Assembly (NCBI RefSeq): GCF_002855575.1
Contig: NZ_PKRQ01000002.1
Coordinates: forward strand, 186,001-250,000
Direction: 5' to 3'
Length of the DNA stretch: 64,000 nucleotides
DNA from: Tabrizicola sp. TH137
Lineage (GTDB): Bacteria; Pseudomonadota; Alphaproteobacteria; Rhodobacterales; Rhodobacteraceae
This document shows, in pieces, positions 39,043 to 46,540 of this stretch. The translations under genes and the position numbers were made by a program. Under the pieces are notes generated by a model. That model had not been told where the DNA came from. It ran no database searches and saw only the letters and a program-made list of their open reading frames with translations. How positions within the stretch are numbered: position 1 is the stretch's first letter; the number at the start of each line of letters is the position of its first letter.

Positions 39043-40578
39043 ATGGACGAGGTTCGGCATCAGCGGGCGGGACGGGCGGCGCGGACGGCGGAGCGGTCGC
39101 GCAAGGGCGCGCGGGTCGGGCGGCCCTATATCTTGCGGAACATTCCCACCTATGACGTGCTGTCGGAAGAGAACCTGATCCGGATCGAGCGGGCGGCGGA
39201 TCGGATATTGGCCGAGACGGGGATCGAGTTCCGGGATGATCCCGTCGCGCTGGACCATTGGCGGCGCGCGGGGGCGGAGGTCGAGGGGCTTTTGGTGAAG
39301 TTCCCGCCGGGGATGCTGCGCGAGGTGTTGCGGTCCGCCCCTGCGGAATTCGTGCAGCATGCGCGCAATCCGGCGCGGTCGGTGGTGATCGGGGGGAAGT
39401 CGGTCGTCTTTGCGCCGGCCTATGGCAGCCCTTTTGTCATGGACCTCGACAAGGGGCGGCGCTTCGGGACGCTGGAGGATTTCCGGAATTTCATCAAGCT
39501 GGCGCAGGCTTCGCCCAATTTCCACCATTCGGGCGGCACGATCTGCGAGCCGACGGATATCGCGGTGAACAAGCGGCATCTGGACATGGTGATGGCGCAT
39601 CTGACGCTGTCGGACCGGCCCTTCATGGGATCGGTCACGGCGGAGGAGCGGGCTGAAGACAGCATCGACATGGCGCGGATCGTGTTCGGGCGGGATTTTG
39701 TCGATGGCAATTGCGTGATCCTTGGCAATGTGAACGTCAATTCGCCGCTGGTCTGGGACGGGACGATGACGCGGTCCTTGCGCGCCTATGCGCGGGCAAA
39801 TCAGGCGGCGGTGGTGGTGCCCTTCATCCTTGGCGGCGCGATGGGGCCAGTGACCAATGCCGGGGCCATTGCGCAATCGCTGGCCGAGACGATGGCGGGC
39901 TGCGCGCTGACGCAGCTGGAGCGGAAGGGCGCGCCGGTGATATTCGGCAACTTCCTGTCCTCTATGAGCCTGCGGTCGGGGTCACCGACCTTTGGCACGC
40001 CGGAACCGGCGATCGGGTCCATGGTGATCGGGCAGCTTTGCCGCCGGTTGAACCTGCCGTTGCGCTGTTCGGGGAATTTCACCACCTCGAAACTGCCGGA
40101 TGGGCAGGCGATGATGGAAGGGACGATGTCCATGCTGGCCGCCGTACAGTGCGGGGCGAATTTCATCCTGCATTCGGCGGGGTTCCTGGATGGGCTTCTG
40201 TCCATGTCCTATGAGAAGTTCATGCTGGATGCCGATCTTTGCGGCGCGCTTCATTCCTATCTCGACGGGGTGAAGATCGACGACGACCAATTGGCGGTGG
40301 AGGCCTTTGCCGAGGTGGGGCCGGGCAACCATTTCTTCGGCTGTTCCCATACGATGGCGCATTACGAGACGGCCTTCTGGGACAGCGAGTTGTCGGACAA
40401 CGAACCCTTCGAGAAATGGGAGGCGGCGGGGGCGACGGATGCCGCGACCCGCGCCAACCGGGCCTGGAAGCAGCGGCTGGCGGAGTATGAGGCGCCGCCG
40501 ATGGAGGCGGGGATGCGCGAGGCGCTGGAGGCGTTCGTCGCCCGGAAGAAGGTCGAGATGGCCGATATGTGGTATTAG
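39043..40578 (+). CDS. Trimethylamine methyltransferase family protein (MttB-like, non-pyrrolysine)
   Basis: 511 aa. It matches the MttB superfamily along its length (RIERAADRILAETGIEFRDDP, GGTICEPTDIAVNKRHLDMV, LGGAMGPVTNAGAIAQSLAE, HSYLDGVKIDDDQLAVEAF). No in-frame amber codon interrupts it, so it belongs to the large non-pyrrolysine branch that includes glycine-betaine:corrinoid methyltransferase (MtgB). These enzymes pass a methyl group from a quaternary amine to a corrinoid protein. ATG at 39043 has GGAGGCGGCG before it. No corrinoid protein or MtvA partner is in the window; a RACo-like activator is at 59244-61280. Confidence 0.9.
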   Translation: MDEVRHQRAGRAARTAERSRKGARVGRPYILRNIPTYDVLSEENLIRIERAADRILAETGIEFRDDPVALDHWRRAGAEVEGLLVKFPPGMLREVLRSAPAEFVQHARNPARSVVIGGKSVVFAPAYGSPFVMDLDKGRRFGTLEDFRNFIKLAQASPNFHHSGGTICEPTDIAVNKRHLDMVMAHLTLSDRPFMGSVTAEERAEDSIDMARIVFGRDFVDGNCVILGNVNVNSPLVWDGTMTRSLRAYARANQAAVVVPFILGGAMGPVTNAGAIAQSLAETMAGCALTQLERKGAPVIFGNFLSSMSLRSGSPTFGTPEPAIGSMVIGQLCRRLNLPLRCSGNFTTSKLPDGQAMMEGTMSMLAAVQCGANFILHSAGFLDGLLSMSYEKFMLDADLCGALHSYLDGVKIDDDQLAVEAFAEVGPGNHFFGCSHTMAHYETAFWDSELSDNEPFEKWEAAGATDAATRANRAWKQRLAEYEAPPMEAGMREALEAFVARKKVEMADMWY

Positions 40579-41033
40579 GACCGCAGGCCGGTCTCTTCCA
40601 GAAGGCCCATGCGCTTGGCTTCGTAATAATAGCCCCGGCGATACCACATATGGGCGCGGTCATGGTTGCCGCGCGCCACGAGCCAGGCGCCGCGCAGGTA
40701 TTTGCCCGCATAGATCATGTTGGTTTCGGCATCCAGAAGTTCGGACGGGTGGCCGCGAAAGCCCATGGTCTGGGCCGTTTGCGGGTGGATCTGCATCAGC
40801 CCGTAATAGGGGCCGTTGCGGGCGGCGGGGTTGTAGCCGCTTTCGCGGCGGACGGTTTCATGGATCAGGCTTTCGGGAATGTCATAGACGCGGGCGTATT
40901 TGCGGATCAGGCGGTTGATCTCTTCCGGGCCTTGCGCGCCGCGCGAGGGGGGCTCTTCCCGCCGGCCGCCGCCGCAGGCGGCAAGGGCTGCGGGCAGGGC
41001 GAGGAGGAGGAGATGGCGGCGCTGGATGGACAT
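40575..41033 (-). CDS. Lytic transglycosylase (SLT domain) lipoprotein
   Basis: 152 aa. Lipoprotein signal RRHLLLLALPAALAAC with the lipobox at residues 17-20. The SLT domain follows: IPESLIHETVRRESGYNPAARNGPYYGLMQIHPQTAQTMGF contains the catalytic Glu (RRESGYNP) and the GLMQI motif. It cleaves the glycan strands of peptidoglycan at the membrane. The stop overlaps that of the convergent methyltransferase gene by four bases. Confidence 0.9.
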   Translation of the reverse strand: MSIQRRHLLLLALPAALAACGGGRREEPPSRGAQGPEEINRLIRKYARVYDIPESLIHETVRRESGYNPAARNGPYYGLMQIHPQTAQTMGFRGHPSELLDAETNMIYAGKYLRGAWLVARGNHDRAHMWYRRGYYYEAKRMGLLEETGLRS

Positions 41034-41203
41034 GGTGACGACCCCGGAAGACAGGCTTTGTCAGGGTGATAGCGGGCGCAGGCGCGGGCGGGAAGGGCAG
41101 GCCCGGGTGGCGGGCGGAACTTCGCGCGGGGCTAAGACCTTTGGCGCGCTTGGCGGGGGGGGCGGGCGCTGTTAGCGTGACGATGGGGGAACAGGAGGTT
41201 CCG

Positions 41204-41887
41204 ATGGATGGAGCGCAGCGCAGGTTGGCCACGGCCCTGATCGTGGATGACCATCCGCTGTTCTGCGACGCCCTGTCCATGACGCTGCGGGCGGTGGCGG
41301 GGATCGAGGGGATCGAGACGGCGGACCGGCTGGAAACGGCGCTGGCGCGGCTGGACATCTCGCCCTTGCCGGATGTGGTGGTGCTCGACTTGAACCTGCC
41401 GGATGTGAACGGGCTGGATGGGTTGATCCGGTTGCGCGCGACGGCGGGGGAGGTGCCGGTGGTGGTGGTATCCTCGCTGGCCGACAACCGGGTGATCGGG
41501 GCGGCGCTGCGGGCGGGGGCGGTGGGATTCGTGCCGAAACATTCGCGGCGCGAGGTGTTCAAGGCGGCCTTCGATGCGATCCGGGCGGGCGAGGGGTTCG
41601 TGCCCGAGGGGTTCGTGCCGCAGGCCGATCCGAATGCGCCGGCAAGCCAGCGGGAAGAGGCGATCGCGCGGCTGTCCCTGCTGACGCGGCAGCAGGCGAA
41701 GATTCTGCAACTGATCTGCGAGGGGATGCTGAACAAGCAGATCGCCTATGAGCTGACCATCGCGGAGACGACGGTGAAGGCCCATGTGACCGCGATCATG
41801 CGCAAGCTGGGCGTGCAGAGCCGGACACAGGCGGTGCTGATCGCGCAGGAGGCCAGTTTCGACCGCCTGATGCCGGAGAATATCTGA
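41204..41887 (+). CDS. LuxR/NarL-type response regulator
   Basis: 227 aa. Receiver domain with the acidic pair VDDHP (residues 15-17) and phospho-accepting D62 (VVLDLNLPD), then the switch region VPKHS (Lys near 110), and a C-terminal LuxR HTH (LTRQQAKILQLICEGMLNKQIAYELTIAETTVKAHV). ATG at 41204 is preferred over 41183 because AGGAGG lies 5 bases before it. It sits directly upstream of the FIST and kinase genes, in the same direction, and is the likely output of that kinase. Confidence 0.93.
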   Translation: MDGAQRRLATALIVDDHPLFCDALSMTLRAVAGIEGIETADRLETALARLDISPLPDVVVLDLNLPDVNGLDGLIRLRATAGEVPVVVVSSLADNRVIGAALRAGAVGFVPKHSRREVFKAAFDAIRAGEGFVPEGFVPQADPNAPASQREEAIARLSLLTRQQAKILQLICEGMLNKQIAYELTIAETTVKAHVTAIMRKLGVQSRTQAVLIAQEASFDRLMPENI

Positions 41888-41999
41888 CCGCGACCCGTGC
41901 GGCGGCCTGCTGCGGGGACGCAGATGCCCAAGGCGGGGCTTGCCGGGGCGGGGGGGCGGGGCTAGCCTTCCCCCCATCCGACGCGTTTGGGAGGACGCG

Positions 42000-43175
42000 A
42001 TGAACCAGCCGAGGGAGGATTTTCCCGTGCCATCCGGCAGGGACGCGGCCCTTGTGGCGCGCGCCTCCGTTCCCGTGGACATGCCCCATCCGCTGCGCCA
42101 TCTGGAAGAGGCGCTGGGGCCGGGGCCTTTCGCGCTGGTGATCCTGTTCGTGTCGCCGGATGCCGATCTTGACGCGCTGGCGCTGCGGCTGCCGGGGCGG
42201 TTCGGCGGGGCGCCGGTCATCGGCTGTTCCACGGCGGGGGAGATTTCGGGGGCGGGCTATACCGAGGGCGAGATTGTCGCCGTGGCGCTGCCGGCTGCGC
42301 ATTTCGCGGCTGATGTGCTGCTGATTCCCGATCTTTCGGTGCTGGAGCGTGAGGCGCTGATCGGGCAGTTGATCCGGTCGCGGCAGGGGCTGGCGCGGGC
42401 AAGGCCGGACTGGGAGGGGGAGTTTGCCTTCCTGATGGTGGATGGCCTGTCGGTGCGCGAGGACGAGCTGGCGGCGGCACTGGCCTCGGGCCTTGGCCCG
42501 GTGCCCCTGTTCGGGGGGTCGGCGGGGGACGGGACGCGGTTCCGTGCGACCTATGTGCTGCATGAGGGGCAGGCCTTGCAGAATGCCGCCGTGCTGGCGC
42601 TGATCCGGACGGAGTGCCGGGTGAAGGTCTTCAGCCTGGACCATCTGACGCCGACCGAGGCGCGGATGGTGGTGACCGGGGCCGATCCGGCGCGGCGGAT
42701 CGTGCATCGGATCAATGCCGAACCCGCCGCGCAGGAATATGCGCGGCTTCTGGGCAAGGACCCCGCACAGTTGACGTCATTCACCTTTGCCGCCCATCCG
42801 GTGGTGGTGCGGATCGGCGGCAAGCATCACGTGCGGGCGATCCGCGAGGTGGGCGAAGGCGGCGACCTGATCTTCTTTTCCGCCATTGACGAGGGCGTGG
42901 TTCTGACCCTGGCCGATCCGCAGGACATGGTGGCGCATCTGGCGGAGCGGATGGCGGAGCTTTCGGCGCGCGGGGCGCCGGTCGCGATCCTGGCCTGCGA
43001 CTGCATCCTGCGGCGGATGGAGGCGCAGGAGAAGCAACGCTCGGGCGCCGTGTCGGCCCTTCTGCGCGAGAACGGGGTGGTGGGGTTTTCCACCTATGGC
43101 GAGCAGTTCAACGCCATGCATGTGAACCAGACGATGACGGGGGTGGCGATCTATCCGCCCGAGAGGGCCGGATGA
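42000..43175 (+). CDS. FIST-domain sensory protein (NosP-like)
   Basis: 391 aa. It contains the FIST N domain (GAPVIGCSTAGEISGAGYTEGEIVAVAL; PVPLFGGSAGDGTRF) and the FIST C domain (GGKHHVRAIREVGEGGDLIFFSAIDEGVVLTL; GVVGFSTYGEQFNAMHVNQTMTGV). FIST proteins are soluble sensory modules; P. aeruginosa NosP is a FIST haem protein that binds NO and controls the adjacent kinase NahK. The gene order here (regulator, FIST, kinase) is like that unit. Whether this one binds haem cannot be seen. It overlaps the kinase start by four bases. Confidence 0.88.
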   Translation: MNQPREDFPVPSGRDAALVARASVPVDMPHPLRHLEEALGPGPFALVILFVSPDADLDALALRLPGRFGGAPVIGCSTAGEISGAGYTEGEIVAVALPAAHFAADVLLIPDLSVLEREALIGQLIRSRQGLARARPDWEGEFAFLMVDGLSVREDELAAALASGLGPVPLFGGSAGDGTRFRATYVLHEGQALQNAAVLALIRTECRVKVFSLDHLTPTEARMVVTGADPARRIVHRINAEPAAQEYARLLGKDPAQLTSFTFAAHPVVVRIGGKHHVRAIREVGEGGDLIFFSAIDEGVVLTLADPQDMVAHLAERMAELSARGAPVAILACDCILRRMEAQEKQRSGAVSALLRENGVVGFSTYGEQFNAMHVNQTMTGVAIYPPERAG

Positions 43176-45376
43176 TCGAGACGCTGATCAACCCCGCCGA
43201 TCCGCCCGAACGGCAGACGCAGAAACTGCTGGCCATCGCGCAGGTGCTGATGCGGCGGGTGGAGCAGATCACCGATGACAGCGGCGCGGCCTATGCGCAG
43301 TTCCAGCGCGCGGCCTTGCTGGAGGATCAGGTGCGGGAACGCACCCGCGATCTGGAACGGGCGTTGGACCTGTTGAATGACAGCAATGCGCGGCTGGCCG
43401 AGGCGAACCGCGCGACCGAGGCGGCGCGGCAGAACCTTGCCAATGCAATCGAGACGATCCAGGAGGGGTTCGCCCTCTTTGATGCCGATGATGTGCTGGT
43501 GATGTGCAATTCCCGCTTCGGGATGCATATGCTGGACCTGCGTGATCATCTGAAGCCGGGGCTGACCTTCGGCGATTACGTGGACAGGGTCAGCCGGTCG
43601 CGGTTCCTGGAACTGCCGCCGGGCGAGACGCCCGAGGATTGGGCCGTGGCACGGCGGCGGCGGCATCAGGAGCGGCATGTCATCTTCAATGTCCGCATGG
43701 TCTGGGATCGCTGGGTGCAGGTCAGCGAACATCGCACGGCGGATGGCGGGACGGTGATCCTGCAAACCGATGTGACCGAGATCATCCGGCTGGAACGATC
43801 CGAGCGCGGCAAGATGCTGGACGATCAGGCGCGGGTGATCCGCGCCACGCTGGACCATATCAGCCAGGGCGTCTGCATCTTCGATGCCGAGGCGCGGCTG
43901 GTGGGGTGGAACCAGCGTCTGGGGCAATTGCTGACCGTGCCGATGGCGCGGTTCCGGATGGGAGTGAGTTTCGACGCCATCCTTGACCGGTTCCGTCCCG
44001 ATCTGGCCTTTGGCGAGGGGATGACCGAGGCGCGGCTGGGCGATTGGGTGGCAGGGCGCGACGGGCGCGGGGCGATCCGCTTTGAGCTGCGGCGGGGCCC
44101 CGACATGATCATGGATGTCTTTGCCCAAGGGATGCCGGATGGCGGCTTTGTGATGTCCTTCACCGATGTCACCGCCGAACGCGCGGCCATCGAGGCGTTG
44201 AGCCGCGCGAACGAGACGCTGGAGGCGCGGGTGATGGAGCGCACGCTGGAACTGGAGGATGCGCTGGCCCATGCCGAGCGCGCCAATGCCAGCCGGTCGC
44301 GTTTCGTGGCGGCGGCGAGCCATGACCTGTTGCAGCCGCTGAGTGCGGCGAAGCTCTTCATCTCGTCTGTGCCGGAAGAGGGTTTGGCGGCGGAGGCGCG
44401 GGCGGCGCTGGACAAGGCGCAGAATGCGCTTTTGTCGGTGGAGGGGATTCTTGGCGCGCTGCTGGATATCTCGAAACTCGAAAGCGGGCGGGCGGCGGTG
44501 TCGGTGGGGCCGGTGCCGCTGGAGCGGCTGCTGGTGCAGTTGAACGATGAATTCGGGGCGATTGCGGCGGCCAAGGGATTGCGCCTGACAGTGGTGCCGT
44601 CGCGGCGGGTGGTGCTGTCGGATGCGGCCTATCTGCGGCGCATCCTTCAGAACCTGATCGGCAATGCGATCCGCTATACCGACCGGGGGCGCGTGCTGGT
44701 GGGCGTGCGGCGGCGCGGCGGGATGGTGCGGATCGAGGTGCGCGATACCGGGCCGGGGATACCGGAAGAGGAACAGGACAACATCTTCAAGGAATTCCAC
44801 CGCCTGAACGCCCGCGCCTCGGCCAGCGAGGGGATGGGGCTGGGGCTGGCCATCGTCGAACGCGCCTGCGCCCTGCTGGGCCATCCCCTTGGCCTGACAT
44901 CCGAGATCGGGCGGGGGACCTGTTTCATGGTGCAGGTGCCGCTGTCGGACGGGGTGGCGCTGGTCGAAGGGCCGCGCCCGGTGCCAAGCCCGCGCCCGTC
45001 GATGCAGAACCGCATCGTCTTTCTGGTGGAAAACGACGGCGATCTGCGGCGGGCGATGGGCCTGTTGCTGGAGAAATGGGGGGTGAGCGTGCTGGACGCC
45101 CCTTCGGGCGAAGAGGCGCTGGAGCTGATCGAGGAGTTGGGCATCCTGCCCGACTGCTTTATCGTGGATTTCAACTTGGGCGAGGGGATGGACGGGTTGC
45201 GCTTTGCAGCCGAGGTGCAGGCGCGGCACGGGGCGGTGCCGGCGCGGATCGTGACCGCCGACCGCCGGCCAGAGTTGCGCGCGGCCTGTGCCGAGGCGGG
45301 GGTCGGGCTGATGATGAAGCCGCTGGATGCGCGCGCTCTCGAATCCTTCATCGCGGGGTTACCTGCGGCGGGTTAG
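43172..45376 (+). CDS. Hybrid sensor histidine kinase with PAS domains and receiver (NahK-like)
   Basis: 734 aa, soluble (no membrane segment). Order: N-terminal coiled coil (40-95), PAS-type domain (about 95-215, IQEGFALFDADDVLVMCN), second PAS (about 225-345, ISQGVCIFDAEARLVGWN), coiled coil, HisKA with H384 (AAASHDLLQPLSAAK), HATPase (NLIGNAIRYTDRG, DTGPGIP, GMGLGLAIV) and a C-terminal receiver with D666 (IVDFNLGEG). This matches the NahK/ErcS-type kinases that act with FIST proteins. It probably exchanges phosphate with the upstream response regulator or an Hpt protein elsewhere. Confidence 0.93.
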   Translation: MIETLINPADPPERQTQKLLAIAQVLMRRVEQITDDSGAAYAQFQRAALLEDQVRERTRDLERALDLLNDSNARLAEANRATEAARQNLANAIETIQEGFALFDADDVLVMCNSRFGMHMLDLRDHLKPGLTFGDYVDRVSRSRFLELPPGETPEDWAVARRRRHQERHVIFNVRMVWDRWVQVSEHRTADGGTVILQTDVTEIIRLERSERGKMLDDQARVIRATLDHISQGVCIFDAEARLVGWNQRLGQLLTVPMARFRMGVSFDAILDRFRPDLAFGEGMTEARLGDWVAGRDGRGAIRFELRRGPDMIMDVFAQGMPDGGFVMSFTDVTAERAAIEALSRANETLEARVMERTLELEDALAHAERANASRSRFVAAASHDLLQPLSAAKLFISSVPEEGLAAEARAALDKAQNALLSVEGILGALLDISKLESGRAAVSVGPVPLERLLVQLNDEFGAIAAAKGLRLTVVPSRRVVLSDAAYLRRILQNLIGNAIRYTDRGRVLVGVRRRGGMVRIEVRDTGPGIPEEEQDNIFKEFHRLNARASASEGMGLGLAIVERACALLGHPLGLTSEIGRGTCFMVQVPLSDGVALVEGPRPVPSPRPSMQNRIVFLVENDGDLRRAMGLLLEKWGVSVLDAPSGEEALELIEELGILPDCFIVDFNLGEGMDGLRFAAEVQARHGAVPARIVTADRRPELRAACAEAGVGLMMKPLDARALESFIAGLPAAG

Positions 45377-45464
45377 ACTGGCGGCGCTGCGATCCCTACG
45401 ACCAATGTTCCATATCGGGCGGCGCGGCTGCCGCTTAATCTGCCGGGCAAGTGAGGGGACCAAC

Positions 45465-45986
45465 ATGAAGCTGAGCGATTTTCGAGAGATCAAGGCCGAT
45501 CCGGCAACCGTCTGGGCTGCCCTGCTGAACCCGGATGTGCTGAAGGAATGCGTGCCGGGCTGTGAAAGCATGTCGGGCAGCGTGGCCGACGGATTCGAGG
45601 CCACGGTGACCCAGAAGGTCGGCCCGGTGAAGGCCACCTTCAAGGGCGCGGTCAGCTTTTCCGAGATCGTCGAAGGAAAGAGCCTGAAGATTTCGGGTGA
45701 AGGCAAGGGCGGGCCTGCCGGTTTCGCCAAGGGCGGCGCGGCGGTGAGCCTTGAGCCGATGGAGGGCGGTACGCGGCTTTCCTATGATGTGGAGGCGGCG
45801 GTGGGCGGCAAGATCGCCCAGCTTGGCAGCCGCATCATCGACGGTTTCGCCAAGAAGATGGCCGATGACTTCTTCACCCGCTTCCAGGAGGCCGTCGAAG
45901 GGCCGCAGGAGGACGAGGCCGCAGAGGCCGAAGGTGAGGGCGAGGGCGAAAAGAAGAAGGGCTGGTTCAAGCGGCTGATCGGCTGA
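45465..45986 (+). CDS. coxG: CoxG-family protein (SRPBCC fold)
   Basis: 173 aa. N-terminal 145 residues match the CoxG/START-like fold (ADPATVWAALLNPDVLKECVPGCESM; GGAAVSLEPMEGGTRLSYDVEAAVGGKIAQLGSR), then an acidic linker (EDEAAEAEGEGEGE) and a basic, aromatic C-terminus KKKGWFKRLIG that may touch the membrane. In carboxydotrophs CoxG is thought to recruit the CO dehydrogenase to the membrane. It is the first gene of the cox unit. ATG at 45465 has GAGGGGACC upstream. Confidence 0.9.
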   Translation: MKLSDFREIKADPATVWAALLNPDVLKECVPGCESMSGSVADGFEATVTQKVGPVKATFKGAVSFSEIVEGKSLKISGEGKGGPAGFAKGGAAVSLEPMEGGTRLSYDVEAAVGGKIAQLGSRIIDGFAKKMADDFFTRFQEAVEGPQEDEAAEAEGEGEGEKKKGWFKRLIG

Positions 45987-46030
45987 ACTGACCCCAACGA
46001 TTACCCAGGGATGTCCAAGGGAGGATAACC

Positions 46031-46516
46031 ATGACGAAGGTCACGATGACCGTGAACGGCAAGGCCGTCTCGGCCGAGGTGGAGGGGCGGACGCTTCTGT
46101 CCACCTTCCTGCGCGAGGGGCTTGGGCTGACCGGCACCCATGTCGGCTGCGACACCAGCCAATGTGGCGCCTGCGTGGTGCATGTGGATGGCAAGGCGGT
46201 GAAATCCTGCACCACTTTTGCCGCCGATGTGGCGGGGGCGCAGGTGAAGACGATCGAGGGGATGAACAATCCCGACGGGTCGCTGTCGGTGGTCCAGCAG
46301 GCGTTCCAGGATCATCACGGCCTGCAATGCGGCTTTTGCACGCCGGGGATGGTGATGTCTTCCGCCGCCCTTCTGGCCGAGAACCCCAAGCCGACCGAGG
46401 CCGAGATCCGGCATTATCTGGAAGGCAATATCTGCCGCTGCACGGGATACCACAACATCGTCAAGGCGGTGCTGGCCGCGTCCGGGCAGGACGCCGCCGC
46501 TCTGGCTGCCGAATAA
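46031..46516 (+). CDS. coxS: Molybdenum hydroxylase small (2Fe-2S) subunit, CoxS-like
   Basis: 161 aa with both [2Fe-2S] motifs: plant-type C40/C45/C48/C60 ([11 protein letters not shown]...C) and the helical type C100/C103/C135/C137 (CGFCTPGM...CRC). It passes electrons between the molybdenum site in CoxL and FAD in CoxM. GGGAGGATAACC lies before the ATG. Its neighbours are coxG upstream and coxL 24 bases downstream. Confidence 0.96.
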   Translation: MTKVTMTVNGKAVSAEVEGRTLLSTFLREGLGLTGTHVGCDTSQCGACVVHVDGKAVKSCTTFAADVAGAQVKTIEGMNNPDGSLSVVQQAFQDHHGLQCGFCTPGMVMSSAALLAENPKPTEAEIRHYLEGNICRCTGYHNIVKAVLAASGQDAAALAAE

Positions 46517-46540
46517 GCGCGATTTCAGGGAGGAATTGGG

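Noticed and set aside
39043-40578. Pyrrolysine-containing MttB
   Set aside because: The reading frame has no internal TAG; the only TAG is the terminal stop.
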